Of a stretch of DNA of 53,696 nucleotides, positions 17,099 through 25,543 are shown one piece after another. The stretch spans positions 1 through 53,696 of the forward strand of contig UQIQ01000006.1 in the NCBI GenBank assembly GCA_900541185.1, read 5' to 3'. The DNA is from an uncultured Collinsella sp. GTDB taxonomy: Bacteria; Actinomycetota; Coriobacteriia; Coriobacteriales; Coriobacteriaceae. Position 1 is the stretch's first letter, and each line of letters starts with the position of its first letter. A program made the position numbers and the translations under genes. A model generated the notes under the pieces. It was not told the DNA's origin and searched no databases. It was given only the letters and a program-made list of their open reading frames with translations.

Positions 17099-17104
17099 AT
17101 TATA
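17099..17104 (-). promoter_or_regulatory. Candidate -10 box of purF
   Basis: The minus strand reads TATAAT 42 nt before the purF start codon. No clear -35 hexamer is seen at the normal spacing, so this is tentative. Confidence 0.4.
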
Positions 17105-17351
17105 CGCACGGCAAGACAAGCACTCCCGCGCATGAACAGCGCTTTTTAAAAGCCCACCGAGCTTATAATCCGTTTTGCAGCCAAACATTTTATTGGGCAA
17201 CCGCCTCGGGGCCGACGATCCCGCATACTTCCGTTGCGACGCGTCTCGCCCGCCGTTGGGGCTTGCATTGTTGCAATTGGGACGTTCGTCCTGTCTTTTG
17301 GCAGGTCGGCGGCGTATCCTTGTACCTACAGCAAAACGAGAAAGGTTATGT

Positions 17352-18581
17352 ATGGATCGAAACGAACTCGACCCCAGCGTCCCCAGCGCCACGGAGGTCA
17401 AGAAGATCCCCCTCATCATTAAGGTGTACGCTGTCCTGTGCATCCTGTCCGGCGTGGGCACGCTCCCTTCGGTCGGCGCCTTTATGTGGCAGGTCATCAC
17501 CGCGCTCATCAACGGCAACGCCGCCGCCAAGCTCGGCGACAACACGCTCGTCGCGGTCGGCCTTATCGTCGCCGGCATCATGCTCTCTGCGGCAAGCGCC
17601 GTCATCCTGATCATCTTTGGCCTGGACCTTATCAAAAACCAGCGCCGCAACGCCGCTCGCCTGTCCTACATCCTTATTGCATTCACCGTCGTCGAGCTTT
17701 TGGTCGACGTGATGCTCCAGGGTATCGGGCCCTTCTTGCTGCGCCCTGCCATCCAGCTCGGCATCCTCGTCGCGCTTTCGGCCACCGTCGATCCCACGCT
17801 GCGCCAGGAGCGCGAGCTGCAGCGCCGCCTGCAGGAAATGCTCGATCGCGACGCCGCCGCCGAGGGCATGCTCGGGCGCGATGAAACCGGCGAAGGCTAC
17901 ATCAAGCTCAACTACTTCAACCTGTTCTGGGTATTCTTTGTCTGCTGCATACTCGGCCTGATCGCCGAGGACATCTGGCACATGACGGTCGACGACCCGG
18001 GCGTCTACCAGAACCGCGCCGGCATGCTGTTTGGCCCCTTCAGCCCCATCTACGGATTTGGCGCCGTGCTCATGACCATGGTGCTCAACCGCTTCTATAA
18101 AAAGAACCCCATCATTATCTTTTTGGTGAGTGCGCTGCTCGGTGCAAGCTTTGAGGTGTTCGTGGGCTGGTTTATGCAGACCTCGTTTGGCGTGGTCTCG
18201 TGGAGCTACTCGCATATGAAGCTCTTTGGCATGCCCGATCCGCTCGCCGTCCTTACCGGCGGACGTACCTGCACGGGCTTCGCCTGCCTGTGGGGCCTGG
18301 GTGGCCTCATCTGGATCAAGCTGCTGCTGCCGAGGCTGCTCAAGCTCATCAACATGATTCCGTGGAAGAGCCGCTACTCGGCTACCGTCATCTTCACCAT
18401 CATTATGCTGGTCGATGGCGTTATGACGCTGCAGTCGCTCGATTATTGGTATCAGCGCGTCAACGGCACGGAACCGGATATTCCCGTTGCGCAGTTCTAC
18501 GGCAAGTACTTCGATAATGACTTTATGGAGAATCGCTTCCAGAGCATGACCATGAGCCCCAAGGATGCGACGCGCGTGTAG
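17352..18581 (+). CDS. CmpB-family membrane protein (putative ABC transporter permease)
   Basis: 409 aa from the ATG at 17352, which has GAGAAAGG six nt upstream; a longer frame exists but has no ribosome site. Residues 15-160 contain about four hydrophobic segments, then a charged helix rich in Glu/Arg (LRQERELQRRLQEMLDRD). The C-terminal half matches the family annotated as putative ABC permease (PF06541): FVCCILGLIAEDIW, NRAGMLFGPFSPIYGFGAVL, FEVFVGWFMQ and TGFACLWGLGGLIW. Transport activity is unproven and no ATPase is adjacent. Transcribed alone, divergent from purF. Confidence 0.85.
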   Translation: MDRNELDPSVPSATEVKKIPLIIKVYAVLCILSGVGTLPSVGAFMWQVITALINGNAAAKLGDNTLVAVGLIVAGIMLSAASAVILIIFGLDLIKNQRRNAARLSYILIAFTVVELLVDVMLQGIGPFLLRPAIQLGILVALSATVDPTLRQERELQRRLQEMLDRDAAAEGMLGRDETGEGYIKLNYFNLFWVFFVCCILGLIAEDIWHMTVDDPGVYQNRAGMLFGPFSPIYGFGAVLMTMVLNRFYKKNPIIIFLVSALLGASFEVFVGWFMQTSFGVVSWSYSHMKLFGMPDPLAVLTGGRTCTGFACLWGLGGLIWIKLLLPRLLKLINMIPWKSRYSATVIFTIIMLVDGVMTLQSLDYWYQRVNGTEPDIPVAQFYGKYFDNDFMENRFQSMTMSPKDATRV

Positions 18582-18603
18582 CGCCAACCGCGCCCAAAAC
18601 GCA

Positions 18604-18644
18604 AAATGCCCGCCGGTATCACACGTACCGGTGGGCATTTTTAT
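18604..18644 (+). terminator. Terminator after CmpB-family gene
   Basis: A 15-bp stem AAATGCCCGCCGGTA / TACCGGTGGGCATTT with one G:T pair is followed by TT. It is between convergent genes and may serve both. Confidence 0.85.
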
Positions 18645-18671
18645 AAACGATACTTCTATCGACGCAAGCCT

Positions 18672-19088
18672 CTACGCCTCGCGCTCGACCTCACTCACGC
18701 ATTCATTCTTGATGGTGCCAACGAGCGCCTGCAGCGCATCGACCACGTGCGGGCGAATGTCCCCGCCGATGAGCACGAGCATGATGTCGTCACCCACGGC
18801 AAGCTCACCGCTCGCCAGCCACACGCGCACATAGCCGATACCCGGCATCACGCGCGTGGCCTCGATAGCAGCCTGCACCTTCTGAGCATCGAAGCCGAAC
18901 ACCATGCCGCCCACCTTGTGGCCCGGCACCACGCCATCGGTCTCGACACCGCGTGCCTCGGACTTGGGCGTCGCGCGCACCACACCGTTATGTGTCAGAT
19001 ACATCCCACAGCCTGCCGCCGAAGCATCGGCCTTGGCCTCGCGCAGCCAAGCATCAACCGAAGGCATCGTTTTGCCATTCTCGAGCAT
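18672..19088 (-). CDS. moaE: MoaE-family protein (molybdopterin synthase large subunit-like)
   Basis: 138 aa from the second of two adjacent ATGs; AAAGGGG lies five nt before it. An upstream ATG at 19121 has no ribosome site. Features: WLREAKADASAAGCGMYLTHNGVVR, VQAAIEATRVMPGIGYVRVWLASGELAVGDDIMLVLIGGD and a terminal DALQALVGTIKNECV. These match the MoaE fold, although the canonical catalytic lysine context of MoaE is not obvious. No moaD or moaA is nearby. Last gene of a purE - sortase - moaE run, so its role here is uncertain. Confidence 0.72.
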   Translation of the reverse strand: MLENGKTMPSVDAWLREAKADASAAGCGMYLTHNGVVRATPKSEARGVETDGVVPGHKVGGMVFGFDAQKVQAAIEATRVMPGIGYVRVWLASGELAVGDDIMLVLIGGDIRPHVVDALQALVGTIKNECVSEVEREA

Positions 19089-19124
19089 CATTTCCCCTTT
19101 CACCGTCATTGAGTAGCCCATTAT

Positions 19125-20129
19125 CTATTCCACGACCGGCGTGAGCACCATGACGGCACGTGTGTTGCTCAGCGATAACGAACGACAGGTCACAAGCGTT
19201 ACGACCTTGGTTGCCGAAGCAGCACGATCGGTGGCATCGCTCGCCACGGCAGAGGCACCGTCGAGCATCTCGGACAGGTAGTTCTTGAGCCCGTCGTCGC
19301 CCTCAAAATTGGGCGTGCGCGCCTTGGCATACGTGTCCTCAACGACCTTGGTCGCCAGTGGTCGCAGCTTATACGTAGCATCCCGTGTGATGTAGTACAC
19401 ATATTCAATGCTGTCGAACGTCGCCTGGTCGGTGGTGTCCGAAATCACGTTGAACATCGACCCATCGTTCATATGGTGTCCGTAAATCGTGGTTTGCTGG
19501 TCAACCATTCCCGGCGCGGTGTCATCACTATCCAAGAAAATGGCACCGGACGCGTTAGATGTACCGTCAAACAGCGTGTTGAGGTATTTGGAGTTGTTGT
19601 TGGTCTGCACCACGGGATAGTTGATGTTGGTTCCCGGCACATAAATCCAACCCACAATCTCGGGGTTTGTCTGAGCAAGCGCATCGAAGTCGATAATCGG
19701 CACGCCGCTGGCGTCCTGATCGCTTACATATTGCTTCTCGATTTTCTGGTACGAATCGCTCGCCTGCTTATAGCCAATCTGAGCATTGATAAAGATAGCG
19801 GCGGCGGCGACAATCAGACCGATGCCCACGATGATGAGCAGAATAGGAATGATGGAGCGGCGCTTTTTACGCGGCTGCTCGGCATAGTTGGACGGCGCGT
19901 CGCTCAGCTGCCTCGTCGTCCGAGCCTGCTTCTTTGCCGTGCCATATGACGAAGGGCGATACGCAGCCGGCGTATCCTGGCGGCGATGGGACATCGGCGT
20001 TACGGGGCGCGGCGCGCGCGGCTGCTGAGGAGAGGATGTCCGACCCTGCTGTGCCGCATGGGCAGCACCCGGCTTCGACGGATCGGGAATCTGAGAAGCC
20101 TTGAATCGTTTTCCCTGATAGTCGGACAT
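19125..20129 (-). CDS. srtB: Class B sortase
   Basis: 334 aa transpeptidase that attaches LPXTG-like proteins to the cell wall or assembles them. Start at the ATG 20129 with AAGGAG; longer frames lack support. A long basic, Pro/Gln-rich cytoplasmic N-terminus (about 1-110, RKKRRS) precedes one membrane helix at about 113-135 (IIPILLIIVGIGLIVAAAAIF). Extracellular catalytic domain: WIYVPGTNINYPVVQ, TTIYGHHMNDGSMFN (catalytic His), VTLVTC (Cys) and an Arg eight residues on (SNTR). This is the class B arrangement, not class C, since there is no C-terminal membrane anchor. Cargo might be the pilins at 44-49.5 kb (inference). Confidence 0.92.
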   Translation of the reverse strand: MSDYQGKRFKASQIPDPSKPGAAHAAQQGRTSSPQQPRAPRPVTPMSHRRQDTPAAYRPSSYGTAKKQARTTRQLSDAPSNYAEQPRKKRRSIIPILLIIVGIGLIVAAAAIFINAQIGYKQASDSYQKIEKQYVSDQDASGVPIIDFDALAQTNPEIVGWIYVPGTNINYPVVQTNNNSKYLNTLFDGTSNASGAIFLDSDDTAPGMVDQQTTIYGHHMNDGSMFNVISDTTDQATFDSIEYVYYITRDATYKLRPLATKVVEDTYAKARTPNFEGDDGLKNYLSEMLDGASAVASDATDRAASATKVVTLVTCRSLSLSNTRAVMVLTPVVE

Positions 20130-20164
20130 GGCTCTCCTTATACTGCGGTGAAACGGCGGAACGC

Positions 20165-20629
20165 CTAGGCGTCGGCCATCTCCTGCTTCATCTTCTCGAT
20201 AACCTTGCGGTACTCGGGGTCGCAAGCGCCCAGAATCTGCGTGGCGTAGATGGCGGCGTTCTTGGCGCCGTTGATGGCAACGCAGGCCACGGGCACGCCC
20301 GAAGGCATCTGCACCATCGACAGCAGCGAATCCATGCCGCCCAGGTCACTCGTCTTCATAGGCACGCCGATGACCGGCAGCGGCGTAAAGGCAGCCACGA
20401 CACCACCCAGGTGAGCGGCCTTGCCGGCGGCGGCGATAATCACTTTGATACCGCGATCGGCGGCAGTCGAAGCCCACTCGTGGACCTTCGCCGGTGTGCG
20501 GTGTGCGCTCGCAATGACAAGCTCATAGGGCACGCCCAGCGCCTCGAGCTCGGCGGTGCAACCTTCCATAACGCCCAGGTCGGACTTGGAACCCATGATG
20601 ATCCCGACAACCGGCTTTTGATCTGCCAT
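20165..20629 (-). CDS. purE: N5-carboxyaminoimidazole ribonucleotide mutase
   Basis: Sixth purine step (class I PurE, CAIR formation). 154 aa. Motifs: GIIMGSKSDLGVMEG, SAHRTPAKVHEWASTAADRGIKVIIAAAGKAAHLGGVVA, PVIGVPMK and MPSGVPVACVAINGAKNAA. The ATG at 20629 follows AGGAGG by nine nt; a TTG two codons earlier is a weaker option. No purK is seen next to it. Confidence 0.97.
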   Translation of the reverse strand: MADQKPVVGIIMGSKSDLGVMEGCTAELEALGVPYELVIASAHRTPAKVHEWASTAADRGIKVIIAAAGKAAHLGGVVAAFTPLPVIGVPMKTSDLGGMDSLLSMVQMPSGVPVACVAINGAKNAAIYATQILGACDPEYRKVIEKMKQEMADA

Positions 20630-20724
20630 AAACAAAGACCTCCTGTTGAGAACGGCGACGCGGCGGATCCGCGACCCTTAACTACTGAGAGTAGTATAGC
20701 TGCTCCCGTCCCTGCGGTCTTTGT

Positions 20725-20812
20725 GGCGCTTCGCGGGCGGGCCAGGCTTTATCTTCACTCCGGTTGCTTCGCAAAGTCGTTCAGATAAAGCCTGGCCCGC
20801 CCGCGAAGCGCC
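20725..20812. repeat. Perfect 30-bp inverted repeat, 28-nt loop
   Basis: Arms 20725-20754 (GGCGCTTCGCGGGCGGGCCA...) and 20783-20812 are exactly complementary. It contains no open frame and lies upstream of purE. No T-run follows on either side, so it does not look like an ordinary terminator. Confidence 0.85.
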
Positions 20813-20900
20813 CTGCGACCTACCGGGAATTGCCATGACGTACGTTGGCTGATGAATTGGAAGGAAAGGTCAACGGAGACTGAAGGCAATTGGTTCAGCG

Positions 20901-20930
20901 AAAAACCCTGACGAATCTAATTCGTCAGGG
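20901..20930 (-). terminator. Terminator after the toxin gene
   Basis: On the minus strand CCCTGACGAA pairs with TTCGTCAGGG around a 5-nt loop and is followed by TTTTT. Confidence 0.88.
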
Positions 20931-20965
20931 CCCCACCAACGCTCACTCGTCGTTCATCGTTAAAG

Positions 20966-21316
20966 CTAGATATTCTCTTCCGCCCATTTCTCGAAATCGA
21001 GTTCTCGTCTCTGAGCAGTTCGGTAGACTTCCATGTCTTCGCGAGCGCCTACCACTACGATGGCCATCTTTTCTTTAATTCTGATGAGGCGGTACACGAT
21101 TCGAATGCCACTTCCCCTGAGCTTGATTTTCATAAAGCCAGTCAAATCCGTACCTGCCTTGTTTCCAAGAGGCTTGCCGAATCCACCTTCGTTCTGCGGC
21201 AATGGGTTCGTTCTGATTTTTTTTATAGCCTTAAGGACGATCTTTCGTTGGGAGCCGTCCAGACGCTTAATATCCTTGAGAGCATCCGGGTAGAAAGCGA
21301 CTTCGTACCCACTCAT
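20966..21316 (-). CDS. RelE/ParE-family toxin
   Basis: 116 aa, type II toxin. The N-terminal YEVAFYPDALKDIKRLDGSQRK, then GFGKPLGNKAGTDLTGFMKIKLRGSGIRIVYRL, then a beta strand IVVVGARED fit the RelE/ParE fold (mRNA interferase or gyrase poison; cannot be decided). The start overlaps the antitoxin stop by 4 nt (ATGA), so translation is coupled. Own terminator at 20901-20930. Confidence 0.92.
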   Translation of the reverse strand: MSGYEVAFYPDALKDIKRLDGSQRKIVLKAIKKIRTNPLPQNEGGFGKPLGNKAGTDLTGFMKIKLRGSGIRIVYRLIRIKEKMAIVVVGAREDMEVYRTAQRRELDFEKWAEENI

Positions 21317-21633
21317 TCAAACTCGACCTCATCCATCTGATCGAGTTCGTCCTGGCTCACACCCAGCTCTTCCATAACATCAGACAGGGAAACAAGCGCA
21401 TCGTCACGTGCCACAGCCACTCTCTTAAGTGCCAACGTTAACAAGGCGAGGTCCTCCTCCGCTTGCTTCGCTTCCCTATATTCATCGGGTGTCACAATCA
21501 CAAACGCTGGCTTGTTGTGTTTGAGAACCACAACTGGATTGTCGTCCCCAACCTTCGAAAATGCAGCCGAGCCCTTACCGTGGCTGAAATCGCTAATTGG
21601 AACAAGGTTGTCGAGCATCTGCAAAGCAGGCAT
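21313..21633 (-). CDS. Phd/YefM-type antitoxin
   Basis: 106 aa. The N-terminal domain has VPISDFSHGKGSAAFSKVGDDNPVVVLKHNKPAFVIVTPDEYREAKQ, the DNA-binding Phd/YefM pattern. The acidic C-terminus (SQDELDQMDEVEFE) would wrap the toxin. AGGAGG lies five nt before the ATG. A palindrome just upstream (21646-21673) is a likely autoregulatory operator. Confidence 0.92.
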   Translation of the reverse strand: MPALQMLDNLVPISDFSHGKGSAAFSKVGDDNPVVVLKHNKPAFVIVTPDEYREAKQAEEDLALLTLALKRVAVARDDALVSLSDVMEELGVSQDELDQMDEVEFE

Positions 21634-21645
21634 ACATACCTCCTA

Positions 21646-21673
21646 AAAATGAATTCTTTTTCGAATTCATTTT
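21646..21673. promoter_or_regulatory. Palindromic operator of the toxin-antitoxin operon
   Basis: AAAATGAATTC and GAATTCATTTT are 11-bp perfect arms with a 6-nt spacer, 13 nt upstream of the antitoxin start and just before its Shine-Dalgarno. The position fits repression by the antitoxin-toxin complex. The rest of 21674-21845 is AT-rich with no gene. Confidence 0.7.
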
Positions 21674-21845
21674 ATCATTCTTTTTTGCTATATTGTACCA
21701 CGCAACCGAAACAACCTTTTAGGATACGAATCCGAGCTTAGAATGACTGTTGGCCCTCGCACCGCCCTTGCCTCTTTTATTACGTCAAGTGGTATACAGC
21801 GAAGCAAAATGGCGATCTAAAGTGCGCGGCACTCACCTCGTATCG

Positions 21846-21888
21846 CTACAAAAAACAAACTGCTCCCCACCCACTCGGGCAAGGAGCA
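21846..21888 (-). terminator. Terminator after the esterase gene
   Basis: On the minus strand TGCTCC pairs with GGAGCA, with an inner GCCC/GGGT stem, followed by GTTTGTTTTTTG. Confidence 0.7.
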
Positions 21889-21964
21889 AGCCTCATTTTT
21901 AATCAGACTGAGAACCACGAATGCAGAAACACAGGCGACTTCAGTCCCTTATCGCCGAGAGACG

Positions 21965-23032
21965 TTATTGTACAGCCATTTCTTTAAGCTTCTCAGCCAT
22001 CAACAAACACACGTCTTCCGATTGCGGGTACACGCCAAAATGATCGAAGAAACCATGGTCACATCCGGCATATTCGATGACCTCGACATCGATTCCTGAA
22101 GACCGTAATTTTGTAGCCCATTTTTCATCGGGGATACGAAGCGGATCGTATTCGGATGTCACGATAGTCACCGGGGAGAAATCAGTGCAGTCCTCAAGCA
22201 TTAGCGCAGAAATCAACGGGTCATGAGGAGACATTTTTCCGTGTGCACAAAGTTCGACCATCGGGCCGTCCGAATCGCGAAGATGGTCGATGCGAAAACG
22301 CGCAACGTCCTCTTGATCGGCTATCGCAGGAAAATCCTCATATCCCTCGCCCTGTTCGCCCGCAAGGTCGACTTCAGGATAGATTTCGAAGGCATGGGCT
22401 ACAGCTCCAGCACCCCTGAGCTGAACACACGCATTAGTAAGGCTTCCTCCCGCAGAGTCGCCGGCGACCATTATTTTATGAGGATCGATTCCGAGATCCC
22501 CGGCATGCTCGCGCACATAATCAAGAGCAAGAACGCAATCCTCGATCTGCCCGGGAAATGCCGTCTCCGGCGCCAAGCGGTATTCCGGATAAACCACCAC
22601 TGCACCAGACTTTTCGGCGATGAACTCGAGCTGATGTTCAAATTGCAGAACATTCCCCGCCATAAACGCGCCGCCATGCAGGTAAACTAGCGCTGGACTT
22701 GCCTCCTTATGATTTGGTGGCGTCCAGACGAATAAATCTATATAGCGATCGGCTGCCTCCATGAGGACCTCATCGCGCTGAACCTCACCATCGAGTAGGC
22801 GGTATGTCGGCTTATCCGGGCGATGACGCATTCCAATAAGGCTCGTCCAGCTCGGAGACATGCTAACATTCCGCATCTTCTTGCGGGATACCTCGAGAAT
22901 TCGCGGGTCAAGCACATGCTCTCTTTCATCATCAGGAACCGGACGAATTTGAACCTCGAGTCCCCTCTTCTCGGTTATAAACGAGCGACCGGAGATGGCG
23001 CCAATCAACGCCTCGTCGTATTGTCTGCCCAT
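21965..23032 (-). CDS. Alpha/beta hydrolase, hormone-sensitive-lipase family esterase
   Basis: 355 aa, cytosolic carboxylesterase-like. Oxyanion motif YLHGGAFMAG, nucleophile elbow VAGDSAGGSL, acid in TSEYDPLRIPDEKWA and catalytic His in GCDHGFFDHFG. The N-terminal ~110 residues are a variable cap. The substrate is unknown. It is divergent from a GntR regulator with 124 nt between the start codons, and the PTS genes follow that regulator, suggesting deacylation of an imported acylated sugar (inference). GAGAGGGG precedes the ATG. Confidence 0.92.
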   Translation of the reverse strand: MGRQYDEALIGAISGRSFITEKRGLEVQIRPVPDDEREHVLDPRILEVSRKKMRNVSMSPSWTSLIGMRHRPDKPTYRLLDGEVQRDEVLMEAADRYIDLFVWTPPNHKEASPALVYLHGGAFMAGNVLQFEHQLEFIAEKSGAVVVYPEYRLAPETAFPGQIEDCVLALDYVREHAGDLGIDPHKIMVAGDSAGGSLTNACVQLRGAGAVAHAFEIYPEVDLAGEQGEGYEDFPAIADQEDVARFRIDHLRDSDGPMVELCAHGKMSPHDPLISALMLEDCTDFSPVTIVTSEYDPLRIPDEKWATKLRSSGIDVEVIEYAGCDHGFFDHFGVYPQSEDVCLLMAEKLKEMAVQ

Positions 23033-23156
23033 CTTAAATCCCCTCTCGGCGATAACGCCAAATCGATATTTCCATAACTTTTGAGATAACGGCTTATGAT
23101 GTCCTCAGTTGTCGTATATCTATGTACTAAAGAAACTGAAGACCAAGGGGTCCACC

Positions 23157-23912
23157 ATGCCTGCAGCAAAAGACGAGCTCACTCAGCCAGAGCTTCTCTA
23201 TCAGACCGTTGAAAACGATATCCTCAAGAAAATAGTTTCTGGCGAACTCCCCGGCGGCAGTCAGATTCCCACCGAAACCGAGCTTTGCAAGCAATACAAA
23301 GTAAGCAGGATCACCGTAAGACGCGCCGTACAGAATCTCATTGACCAAAACTTGCTCTACCGCCTGCGAGGCAAGGGGACATTCGTAAACCCATCGAAGC
23401 TCACCCTGAAACGAGGAACAAGCACCATTTTCAATTTGAGCTCCGACCCCCAATACGGCGATAAAACAACCAAGTCCATCTTGGAAACAGGCTTGATCAA
23501 GGCTGATGCCCACATTGCACGGGAGCTCAAAATTGACAACGGAACCGTAGTGCAACGAGTTGCGCGCTTGGTTTATATCGAAAATGCCCCCTGCGCCATC
23601 GACACCATTTATGCAACGCAGGGCACTCTACCCGGACTACTGGAGCTTCTCACAGACAATGCCAGTCTTTTCGACCTGATCGCCAACCATTACAGCATCG
23701 CAACCGGTATTGAGAAGCTCAAAATCACCGCAGGAATAGCGGGGCTCCAAGAAGCAAACCTTCTCGGTTATATCGTTGGAGCCCCCGTGAGCGTTGTCGA
23801 GCACGTCACATATGCCTGCAATGAAATGCCGCTCCACTATTCGAAAACCGTTTGGCGAGCAGACGCATCGTCCTTCGAGTTCAGCATCTCAAAAGATGGA
23901 CGCCTTCTCTAG
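23157..23912 (+). CDS. GntR-family regulator, HutC/UTRA subgroup
   Basis: 251 aa from the ATG at 23157 (AAGGGG six nt upstream); an in-frame start at 23109 lacks a site. N-terminal winged helix: QTVENDILKKIVSGELPGGSQIPTE, TELCKQYKVSRITVRRAVQNL, LLYRLRGKGTFV. C-terminal UTRA effector domain from about residue 75 (VVQRVARLVYIENAPCAIDTIY). It probably senses a phosphosugar and controls the esterase and PTS genes. Its TAG and the TAG of the opposite PTS IID gene share a CTAG at 23909-23912. Confidence 0.93.
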   Translation: MPAAKDELTQPELLYQTVENDILKKIVSGELPGGSQIPTETELCKQYKVSRITVRRAVQNLIDQNLLYRLRGKGTFVNPSKLTLKRGTSTIFNLSSDPQYGDKTTKSILETGLIKADAHIARELKIDNGTVVQRVARLVYIENAPCAIDTIYATQGTLPGLLELLTDNASLFDLIANHYSIATGIEKLKITAGIAGLQEANLLGYIVGAPVSVVEHVTYACNEMPLHYSKTVWRADASSFEFSISKDGRLL

Positions 23913-24769
23913 CCCAAAATCCCCAGGACGCCGAGCACAATACCCGCAGCGAGAATGCCCACAATCTGCCAAATAATTTTGACCTGTTTCTTATTGCAAA
24001 GACACATGATCCCGAACGCGCAGAGCGGCAAAAGAGCCGGGAATATCCCATCGAGCGTTTCCTGCAACTTAAACGCGGTGTCGCCGAAGTTAAGAGCGAG
24101 CGGAGTGGTAACTGCAACGGTGGTCGCCACCATTCCACCAACTACCATTAGTCCCACAATCGCCAGGCCGGACGTAACTTTGTGCATTACATCAGAATCG
24201 TTCAGCTTCGAAATCATGCCACTGCCAAGCGAATAACCATACTGAAGCCCAAACCAGCGGATCAGGATCGTTGGGACATTATAAAGAAGCAGGAACAGGA
24301 TTGGGCCGAGCAGACTGCCCGAAAGGCAAAGTCCTGTCACAACGCCCGTCGCAATCATGCGAAGCGTACTGGCAATCAGTGAATCTCCAATACCGGAAAG
24401 CGGAGCCATAAGCGATGCTTTCATGGCGTTAATTGAGGCGGTGTCAAAGTCCTGATTGTTGGCGTTTTCCTCCTCCATGGAGGCCACAATGCCGGCGACC
24501 AGAGGATTAAACGTAACTTGAATATTGTAGAACTCAAGATGACGCTTATATGCCTCGATCCGGTCTTCAGGCTTATCGTATAACCGCTTGATTACCGGAA
24601 TCATGTCGTAGCAGAAACCAACGTTCATTTGTCGGTCAAAGCTCCACATGATGTTGAGTGGAAAGCTGCGCCAAAATAACGCCTTTAAGTCTTTCTTGGT
24701 TATTCTCTTATCGGTCGATTTATTTGACTCCGGCGAGAGCTCAAGAACATCATTAGAATTCGTTGTCAT
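23909..24769 (-). CDS. PTS mannose/fructose/sorbose family IID component
   Basis: 286 aa from the ATG at 24769 with AGGAGG upstream. Features: LFWRSFPLNIMWSFDRQMNVGFCYDMIPVIKRLY, a conserved GDSLI in MAPLSGIGDSLIASTLR, and C-terminal membrane helices ending LAAGIVLGVLGILG. It forms the membrane channel with IIC. Overlaps the IIC gene by 17 nt. Confidence 0.94.
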   Translation of the reverse strand: MTTNSNDVLELSPESNKSTDKRITKKDLKALFWRSFPLNIMWSFDRQMNVGFCYDMIPVIKRLYDKPEDRIEAYKRHLEFYNIQVTFNPLVAGIVASMEEENANNQDFDTASINAMKASLMAPLSGIGDSLIASTLRMIATGVVTGLCLSGSLLGPILFLLLYNVPTILIRWFGLQYGYSLGSGMISKLNDSDVMHKVTSGLAIVGLMVVGGMVATTVAVTTPLALNFGDTAFKLQETLDGIFPALLPLCAFGIMCLCNKKQVKIIWQIVGILAAGIVLGVLGILG

Positions 24770-25529
24770 CGTCAACCTCCTTAGCGACCGCCGCACTGGC
24801 AGGCATAAAAATGTGAGCCATATTGAGAATCCCAATCAGGATCAGCGAAAACGCCACGATACCGATCGTCGGAATGTTTAGATAGGCACTCAGCAAGAAG
24901 CCTCCAAAGAATAGGAAGCTCAGCTCCTTGGTGGACAGGATTGACATAAGCTGCGCAAATCCAAGCGCGGGCAGAATACCCGTTGCGATCGTAAGCCCAT
25001 TCGTAAGCCAATCAGGAATGGCGTCAATCAGTGCCTGAACAGCATCATTTCCAACGTAAAAAGCCACGCCGCAAATCAAGCCAAGCGCAATGATGTAGAG
25101 AATTCCATTGGTCCACATAGCGGCTGCAATCGTTTTGGGGTCGTCTTTTTCGGCACCACGATCAGCCCAGACAGCCATAGGAGGCGTAACAACGCTATAC
25201 ATAAGGCTGTCAAACATGCCGGCAAGCACCGCAGTGGGCATAGCAATAGTCAGAGCGGTCTCGGGACCCGCACCCATAGTAATCGCAAAGGCTGTTCCCA
25301 AAACTGAACCAACAATTACGTTGGGCGGCACGGCAGCACCAACCTGCCAGACCCCCATGAACGCGAGTTCGAGCTGGAAACCAACAATAACGCCAGTCGG
25401 AATATCACCCAAAAAAATACCGACGATCGCTCCGAGGACAATCGGCCGCTCGACCATCGCAGTACCGAGTAAATAATCCGATTGACCTATCGCAGCGGCA
25501 AGACCAACCAGAAAAGCCTGAAGCAGCAT
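24753..25529 (-). CDS. PTS mannose/fructose/sorbose family IIC component
   Basis: 258 aa polytopic membrane protein. Starts MLLQAFLVGLAAAIGQSDYLLGTAMVERPIVLGAIVG, typical of ManY/AgaC/SorA, with LGDIPTGVIVGFQLELAFMGVWQVGAAVPPNV. AGGGAGA precedes the ATG. Sits between IIB (14 nt upstream) and IID. Confidence 0.95.
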   Translation of the reverse strand: MLLQAFLVGLAAAIGQSDYLLGTAMVERPIVLGAIVGIFLGDIPTGVIVGFQLELAFMGVWQVGAAVPPNVIVGSVLGTAFAITMGAGPETALTIAMPTAVLAGMFDSLMYSVVTPPMAVWADRGAEKDDPKTIAAAMWTNGILYIIALGLICGVAFYVGNDAVQALIDAIPDWLTNGLTIATGILPALGFAQLMSILSTKELSFLFFGGFLLSAYLNIPTIGIVAFSLILIGILNMAHIFMPASAAVAKEVDDDNEF

Positions 25530-25543
25530 ATTTCTCCCTCTTC

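Noticed and set aside
14439..17135. An 898-codon plus-strand frame over purM-purF
   Set aside because: Same GC-bias shadow effect. The opposite strand encodes complete purine enzymes with all motifs.
20725..20812. CRISPR or rho-independent terminator interpretation of the large inverted repeat
   Set aside because: Only a single palindrome, no spacer-repeat array, and no T-tract on either side.
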